Made by a program: the position numbers and the translations under genes. DNA of 64,000 nt from Syngnathus acus (Eukaryota > Chordata > Actinopteri > Syngnathiformes > Syngnathidae), in contig NC_051105.1 of assembly GCF_901709675.1 (NCBI RefSeq), positions 4,515,104 to 4,579,103 on the forward strand, given 5' to 3'. Shown here one piece after another: positions 58,344 to 64,000 of this stretch (position 1 is its first letter; each line of letters starts with the position of its first letter). The notes under the pieces were generated by a model. The model did not search any database and was not told the origin of the DNA. It worked only from the letters and a program-made list of their open reading frames with translations.

Positions 58344-58674
58344 GACAGGTGTCAAACTCAAGGCCTGGGGCCCAGATACGGCCCGCCACATCATTTTATG
58401 TGGCCCGCGAAGACAAATTGTGCATCAAATTCGTGTGTCATTACTAGAATTGCAAATTGTCTTCACTTTCAATAATATCTTTTTTTTTTTAAATATTTGA
58501 TGAGTTTTTACTCTTCTGATTTGAAAACGAGTTTTTTTTCAGTTTGTTTTGTAGCTTTTACTGTATATAATATGAGGTGCTCATACATTGATTTGGGTTG
58601 ACAGTCATAATGGCCCTCCGAAAGAAGCGATGACTACAATGTGGCCCGCGAAAAAAATGAGTTTGACACCCCTG
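58344..58674. mobile_element. hAT-type non-autonomous element with intact target duplication
   Basis: 331 bp bounded by an 8-bp duplication TACTAGAT (58336-58343 and 58675-58682). The right end reads inward CAGGGGTGTCAAACTCATTT and the left end GACAGGTGTCAAACTCAAGG, inverted repeats with mutated outermost bases on the left. Internal GGCCCGC words (58379, 58402, 58643) are typical of this family in fish. No transposase frame. Confidence 0.88.
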
Positions 58675-60299
58675 TACTAGATGGACGGGTGGATGGGTAG
58701 ATGATAAATAGACAGATAAATAGATGTGATCACATTATCCGACACAATCAGATATCAAGCTTTGTGAGCCTAATTCGCACCAAATAAAACAAAGTTGTGG
58801 AAGAAAGTTAAATCCTAAGTGTTTAGATTTCTACTTTACGCTGTGGCAATAAACAACAGCAAACAGCACAAATCCCTGGCCACTGCACAATACTTTCAAG
58901 TGTGTTTGCGGCGCTTATTAGAGCAGATTGCTGTTGGCCCACTTCACAGAGCAGCCCGTGCAGCATGGCTGACAGCAGCACTGCACACGTGAACTCCTCG
59001 CTTAGCACGGTGCTACACTAAGCAGCAGTACCCCTGTGGTTTCAGCCTCGGCCAAATACTTTGAAATGTCCTTCAAGGCATGAAGAAAATAACATGCGCT
59101 GCAGTGCTTTTGGCTAAAACATCTTATTTGTACGCTGTAATTGCATTTTGAAAACTTGCAAAGTTTCAACTTTAAAAGACTTTTCACTTTTCATCCCTCC
59201 ATTGGTGATATTGATTAGATTCTCGCAAACACATAAAGACAAGAAAAAGCTGAATTTTGTGAAGGAGAACAAAGTGTTCTTTTGCGGCCGCCGTCAACTT
59301 TGAATGTTTCACTTGATTTAATGGTTTTATCAAGGGAAGCAAAAGAATACAAAAAAAAAGCCAATAATCTTCACCACTCTTTGTTTCTTCTTGGCATTAC
59401 AGGGACTGAGGCAAAAAAAAAAAAATTTGAATAAATTCAATATAATTGGCCTTAATGTACTTATACATGAGCAGCTTGTCATCACATGCAGACTAATCAT
59501 TTTTTTCCAGACCATTTTTCCTGTTTTCTTTGAGATGACTTTTAAGCCACTATCTTTGGATCCCTTTACTGTTTTCATGCTGATAAAGCACGTGAGGAAA
59601 CATACAGTATACAATACATTTCTATTTATGACATTTGAGCTAAAGGTAAATTTTTTGTCAGTTCACTCACTTCTAACAACAGTTTGAAGAACAACTTATC
59701 TACTTCAGTTTACAGTACTGACCGACGCTAACCAATGTATGAGGTTGGTGATTTGTTGCAAATCAAACGATTAAAACTGTGATGGGAAAAAAAATACTAC
59801 TCGGGTGGCTTCCAGTTTCAAGACGGTTGGCGTTTCCGGGGTAATTATTGTAAGTTAATTACACATTTAATGTTTGTGGCTGTTTGAATTGTTTGCGAAT
59901 GTCTGGTCTTTGTAGCCTTTTGCAACCTTGAATGACCCCTGCCGAAAAAAACAAACTTCTGGGCTCTGCGCAAACACTCATCAATTTTGCCGTTCTGTGA
60001 GATAAGGGGTTAAGGATTATGTATGAGGACTCAGAATTTATGTTTTTTTTTTATTCCCTCTCCTTTTCAGGCATAAATTGGAAACTAATAAATTATTGAA
60101 CTTTTAAAATAATTGAAAAATCTGTTGCAATACAATCGTCCATCACTATTTTTTTATTTTATTAGTTTATTTATTTCATATTGCATGAAGGTATATAAAT
60201 ACAGAAGTGACAGGATGCAAAGAAAAAACTCTGACAGAATTACGAGCCATTTCATTTGAGGGGTTCTACTTGTGTAGACGAACTCCCCTTCAGACATTG
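58675..60299. other. no recognised feature
   Basis: Unique DNA, AT-rich between 59330 and 60300. A decayed GATAGATA-like run is at 58681-58726. No gene-like frame. Confidence 0.45.
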
Positions 60300-60481
60300 A
60301 AGGCATCAGACCAGATCTCGCGATAATATTGCGTGGTTACCAGGGGAACGCGATTTTGAAAAAGTTGGAGCCGAGTGTCATGCAGTGTGCTTTTAGGAGG
60401 AAATCAACGCCGGTTGCAAGTCTATATTCCCTTTTAAAATTTAATAAACGCTCAGCAACATTCCCAAATGAAGGGAATAAG
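60300..60481 (+). promoter_or_regulatory. ppp2r3b: putative ppp2r3b promoter and non-coding first exon
   Basis: CpG-containing patch in AT-rich DNA, about 0.75-0.9 kb before the coding exon. It holds TCTCGCGA (60316-60323), the core bound by the BANP/Kaiso-type factors at housekeeping promoters, and GTTACCAGGGGAAC (60336-60349), a near match to the RFX X-box. An AAG/GTAACG donor-like site follows at 60481/60482. Because the coding exon has its own acceptor at 61205, a separate upstream non-coding exon must exist; this is the best candidate. Confidence 0.4.
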
Positions 60482-60595
60482 GTAACGTGGTGGTGCCACC
60501 GTACTGGGACTTTACTTACTTCAAATACAAGGTTGGTCTTTTTTCTTAGCTTGCTAGAGCTAACTGTAATGCTAGCTCAGACTGTATTTTAAACT

Positions 60596-60786
60596 CTTTA
60601 GTTCCTTGTCTTTTATGTGTTATTATTCTTGCATATTGTACTGCATTTTATTGTTTTGACATTTGCCAGAGCCGTCCAGGGACGACAGATGAAAAATACC
60701 CTTTTGGCTAATTCTGGTGCATCTACAGAAATGTTCATTGATGTACACTGTCCCTGTCAAATAAACGAATATTAAAAAAAAAAAAG
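60596..60786 (+). mobile_element. 3' end of a non-LTR retrotransposon
   Basis: GGGACGACAGATGAAAAATA, CCTTTTGGCTAATTCTGGTGC, and CACTGTCCCTGTCAAATAAA running into an A-rich tail (60774-60785). This is the standard 3' tail of a fish LINE. It would sit inside the inferred first intron of ppp2r3b. Confidence 0.55.
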
Positions 60787-61205
60787 AAATAACTCCGCTA
60801 AACCGATCTATTCTTTTATTAACGTCTTCATGCATTATCATCGGTGTGCAGATAGTTTGCGTTATTTCCGACTGTGGTGTTTAAAATGGGTAATATTTGT
60901 GGTGTGCGAGCCTGAGGGCTCAAAGCATCGACGTGCTAAAATTCAATAATGTTTGTGTATTTGTGATCGTGTAACATGCGAAAACAAGGTCGACTGCTCG
61001 CCAACAAATGGTCCGCATGCGCTGTAGAACTACACTACATTGTCGTGGTAATGTTTGTCGTGTGTAACCACTACAATTAATAATTTCATTTCATAATAAC
61101 TTAATAAGCAGTCAGGATATGATGTAGTAGAATGCAGTCCGGTTTTACAGCGTAATAGCGCTAACCACAATGAACATGAGTCATGCAGTTATTATTTCTG
61201 TGCAG

Positions 61206-61240
61206 GTACTAGACCTGTGGAATCTTGGACTTCCTTCAAA
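61206..61240 (+). other. ppp2r3b: ppp2r3b 5' untranslated part of the first coding exon
   Basis: A polypyrimidine-AG acceptor (TTATTTCTGTGCAG, AG at 61204-61205) precedes 35 nt of leader before the ATG. The acceptor shows that at least one upstream non-coding exon is spliced on. Confidence 0.65.
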
Positions 61241-61600
61241 ATGCCATCCAGTCAGATTCTTCAGCCAGTCCTCAAGATGAAGGTGGATGAGCTCTTCCTC
61301 ACTTGGTTGAGCGAGCCCAAAACCCAGGCGATGCTCAAGAACTACCTTGACCTCATGAAAAGCGGGCATCACGCTGATTTAAGCAATATGGGCATCAAGG
61401 AGAAGTGCACTCTGACCTTCAAGCAAAACAACAATGTGGCATTCGAAAAGAACTTGACAGAGAAGAAACCATCCACTTTAACTTTCAACCTGTCCTTGAA
61501 TCCACCTTGTGCCTCTCCCCTACCCTCAGGATGCAGCTCCAGCACCAGAGTGACGGGACCGCACGGCAGGATCTTAAGGAGGTCCGTCAGCTCCAAAAAG
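61241..61600 (+). CDS. ppp2r3b: ppp2r3b first coding exon (PP2A B'' subunit PR48/PR70)
   Basis: N-terminal 120 codons of the B'' regulatory subunit of protein phosphatase 2A, which targets the phosphatase to substrates such as the replication factor Cdc6 and binds calcium through EF-hands further along. The start MPSSQILQPVLKMKVDELFL corresponds to the conserved beginning of PPP2R3B (VLKMKVDELFLxWLSE). It is followed by a Ser/Pro-rich low-complexity linker (SLNPPCASPLPSGCSS) and RILRRSVSSKK. The exon ends in phase 0 at AAG/GTTAGT (GT at 61601-61602). A GTG-started extension upstream (61217) is in frame but is leader sequence. The EF-hand and scaffold-binding exons are beyond position 64000. 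Transcription is plus-strand, away from shox. Confidence 0.93.
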
Positions 61601-64000
61601 GTTAGTAATCAAATACAGTGTTTCTATACCTTTAATGGGCAAACACGTATATTTAAATGAGACAAATTGCATGGCACACCGACCCTCAGCCTAGACAATT
61701 AAGTCTAATGGCAGCTAGCAAGTTAACCTGGAAGTAAAAACGATGGCTCACCTCAAGTGCAAATAAGCAGGTACATTAGCATAATGTACTTTATACCAAG
61801 CGAGTGTTTCTCAAAGCAACACAGAAAAAGCTAGATTTGATGAGTAGTGTTCAAAGAGCTTGTGTAAATAAGAGGCTCATTTTTCGTCTGTGATCTTGGC
61901 AGTGTGGCCACAAGAGGAGGCTGAGTCGCGTCCGAATGGGTATGTCCGTCCACGCTACTATGTCCTAGACCAGCCTCCCCATAGTCATAATTATGCGGAT
62001 GCTTTCCAAACGTTCCAGCCTCGCCCATGGCTTACTGTGTACGATGGTGGTAGTGATACTGACTTGGCGTGTTGAATTTTTCTCTTTTTCCCGGTTCAAG
62101 TTTACTTTCTGGAGGCGTGCAACAATTTCTGTTTGTCTTCTGTCAAAGTTTGTTTGGCCTTGAAATGTTTGCTGTACTAACAAGATGAGGTGCAACTATG
62201 TGGAAGTGCTGGCTAGCGTTGCATACTGTGCATATGGTGCAATGACAGTGAAGGAGGAAGACAGCTGGGGAAGGGCTGGGGGGTGCTCTCGCTCCTCCAG
62301 GCTTCACCTTCTGCATGTTGTTGGCACGCACAACACCTGAGAACATGTTTTTCCACATTAATGATCATATTACCGACATAACTAGTGTACATGCTCTATT
62401 ACGTAGTTGCTGTTGTGCGTAAACGCTTTACATACTAGACATGTTGAGAATCCATTTGCTGCAACAATATGGCTCTTTTAAATCTTGATGTTGCAACACT
62501 TGTCTAAAGCAAAAACATGTGCTCCTGTTTCTGGTTGACTTCTTTTTACATCTTTATGTAAACTTATTTTTACACATGCACAACAGTGTTGTTAAAATGT
62601 TGTGTGCAGTTGAAGGATTTATGAAGGCGCTAGAACGTTTGTTTGTTTTTTTCCGATGGGAAAAATCTTAGCTCTACCAGTTGCCTTTGGAATTTTATGA
62701 ATACGATCTAAAGCAACAGTTGGACAGTATGTAATGGGGCATTTCATGTGGCGGCCATGTGTCACTCAATATTAAAGGAGCTGTGTGGTTATGGGGGGCC
62801 GGGGGCTTCTATTTTAAGACAACAAAATGGATTCCTACGCACTGATGCATTCTTGGGCAGATTAGTGGAAAAAATTTGATTTATGCCCCTGTGATGCAGC
62901 CCGCAACAGCTGGTGTGACTTTGACACTGGACACTGCGTGGAGTCGCCATTGAATACCCAGAATTCCCCTGCTGGGCAGAGGCGTGGCACTAGATCAGGT
63001 TCTCCTTGCCAATGTTTTATTGACATTTTGGTCACATTGTAAAGGTCTTCGCTCATACTTGGACACGGCAGCTCATGTCTTCTTCAATCGCAGCTTATTT
63101 CTACAAAATGTGCCTGGCTGGCTCAGTTATATCGCAGCTATTTTAAGCGGGGGTCGCTAATCTGTGCCCCGCAAGTGTCTTTATTTAAAGTGGCTTGTAA
63201 GTTAATGGAGGTTGGTATTTACATGATGTAGATGTAAGAAATATGAGCTTCACTTGGAAGGTGACTTTAAGGTTTCCAAGTTGTTCTTGTGCCAAATAGA
63301 AAGGAATGACAATTAGAGCAAATGAATCATTAGCATGCATATCCGGCCACTTTGGCATGGAAAGTCTGTGAATATAGTAAGACTTCTTATTTATTACGCT
63401 GTATTCCAAACTATTATTTAAGTGACATGAGCTGAATGACACACTATTAGATAATGCACCAGAGTGAAGTTTAGTGCTGAAACAATGAGTCAGATGGTGA
63501 GACTCCAAAGGTATTAAAATAACCTTTACGAAATGTGTGACGTTTTTAACGGAGCATTTACTGCCAGTGTCATTGAAAACATTATTTTTGACTTTGGATG
63601 TTACACCATCCAGTCATTGCAATCTTGCCAATGAAAAGTTTCCGTAGCTGTTGTCTCTAAGGATTAAATGCGGCGTAACTACGCTGTGTATTGTTTGTGC
63701 CACTTGAGTGCAGCTGACATGACAGTTGCCGTAGGAACACCTATCCAAGGCAGCTGACAGCTCACATCATTTTCTTGCCGTTGGCCTTCCCTGAAAGCCT
63801 CATTCTGACCGTGTGTTACACCTCATTTTGGCCCACTCACATGTCTCAGCCCCTCCGCTGTGTATACTTGTATTGACAGATTCTTCAGCCTCCTTTGGTA
63901 GTGGTGCCTGCAAGTTTTGTCTTGCATGTATGTTATAAGGAAAACCTGCTTGCACCAAACCTTTCGTAACCTCTAATTCCAGACTTTCTGGCTTTCATAC
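61601..64000 (+). other. ppp2r3b: ppp2r3b intron, partial
   Basis: Begins with donor GTTAGT. I looked for the next conserved coding segment (the S-I-P-x-F-Y-F-P region) and did not find it, so the intron reaches past the window end. It contains an unexplained open stretch at 61903-62075 preceded by a CAG, CpG-poor unique DNA, and no recognisable repeat family. Confidence 0.75.

Noticed and set aside
60329-60592. 87-codon frame as a start of ppp2r3b
   Set aside because: No similarity to the family; the conserved MPSSQILQPVLKMKVDEL start lies at 61241 behind a good acceptor.
61601-64000. Second ppp2r3b coding exon
   Set aside because: The conserved region following the first exon is not present in any plus-strand frame before the window end.

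Overview
The window is vertebrate nuclear DNA, almost certainly from a teleost fish and probably a percomorph. The genes are split by GT-AG introns. The intergenic DNA carries teleost-type repeats: non-LTR/SINE-like copies with an ATGG tail, hAT-type and TA-flanked MITEs, and CA and ATGG microsatellites. There are no bacterial operons, ribosome binding sites or CRISPR arrays. Most long open reading frames are chance openings in CpG-rich or low-complexity DNA.

Two real genes are visible, one at each edge, transcribed away from each other. On the left, minus strand, are the first two coding exons of the short-stature homeobox gene shox (2809-3052 and 1574-1785). They encode the N-terminal region and residues 1-46 of the homeodomain; the rest lies beyond position 1. 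A minus-strand TATA box (3292-3299) and a 94-bp (AC)47 microsatellite (3328-3421) sit just upstream. On the right, plus strand, is the first coding exon of ppp2r3b (61241-61600), the B'' regulatory subunit of protein phosphatase 2A; its remaining exons lie beyond position 64000. The same divergent pair is found in human pseudoautosomal region 1, so this is an ancient gene neighbourhood.

The roughly 58 kb between the two start codons holds no other gene I can recognise. It alternates between (a) unique blocks of 150-600 bp, often CpG-containing and rich in TAATTA/CAATTA homeodomain-type motifs, which look like conserved enhancers of a developmental gene, and (b) mobile-element remnants, microsatellites and AT-rich filler. 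The strongest enhancer-like blocks are near 8.5-9.0, 11.3-11.6, 36.4-37.0, 42.75-43.26, 51.8-52.0 and 56.0-56.3 kb. One enhancer-like block is duplicated (about 21.03-21.17 and 21.76-21.89 kb), with a MITE-like inverted repeat between the copies.

Notable mobile elements are a 140-bp snap-back element with two perfect 60-bp arms and an 8-bp target duplication (50041-50180), a hAT-type element with an intact 8-bp target duplication (58344-58674), and two TA-flanked MITEs with 25-28 bp perfect terminal repeats (18689-18857 and 29553-29948). I found no evidence of a new multi-gene system. The interest lies in regulatory architecture and repeat biology. Regulatory calls rest on sequence texture and motif content only, because no alignment could be run.
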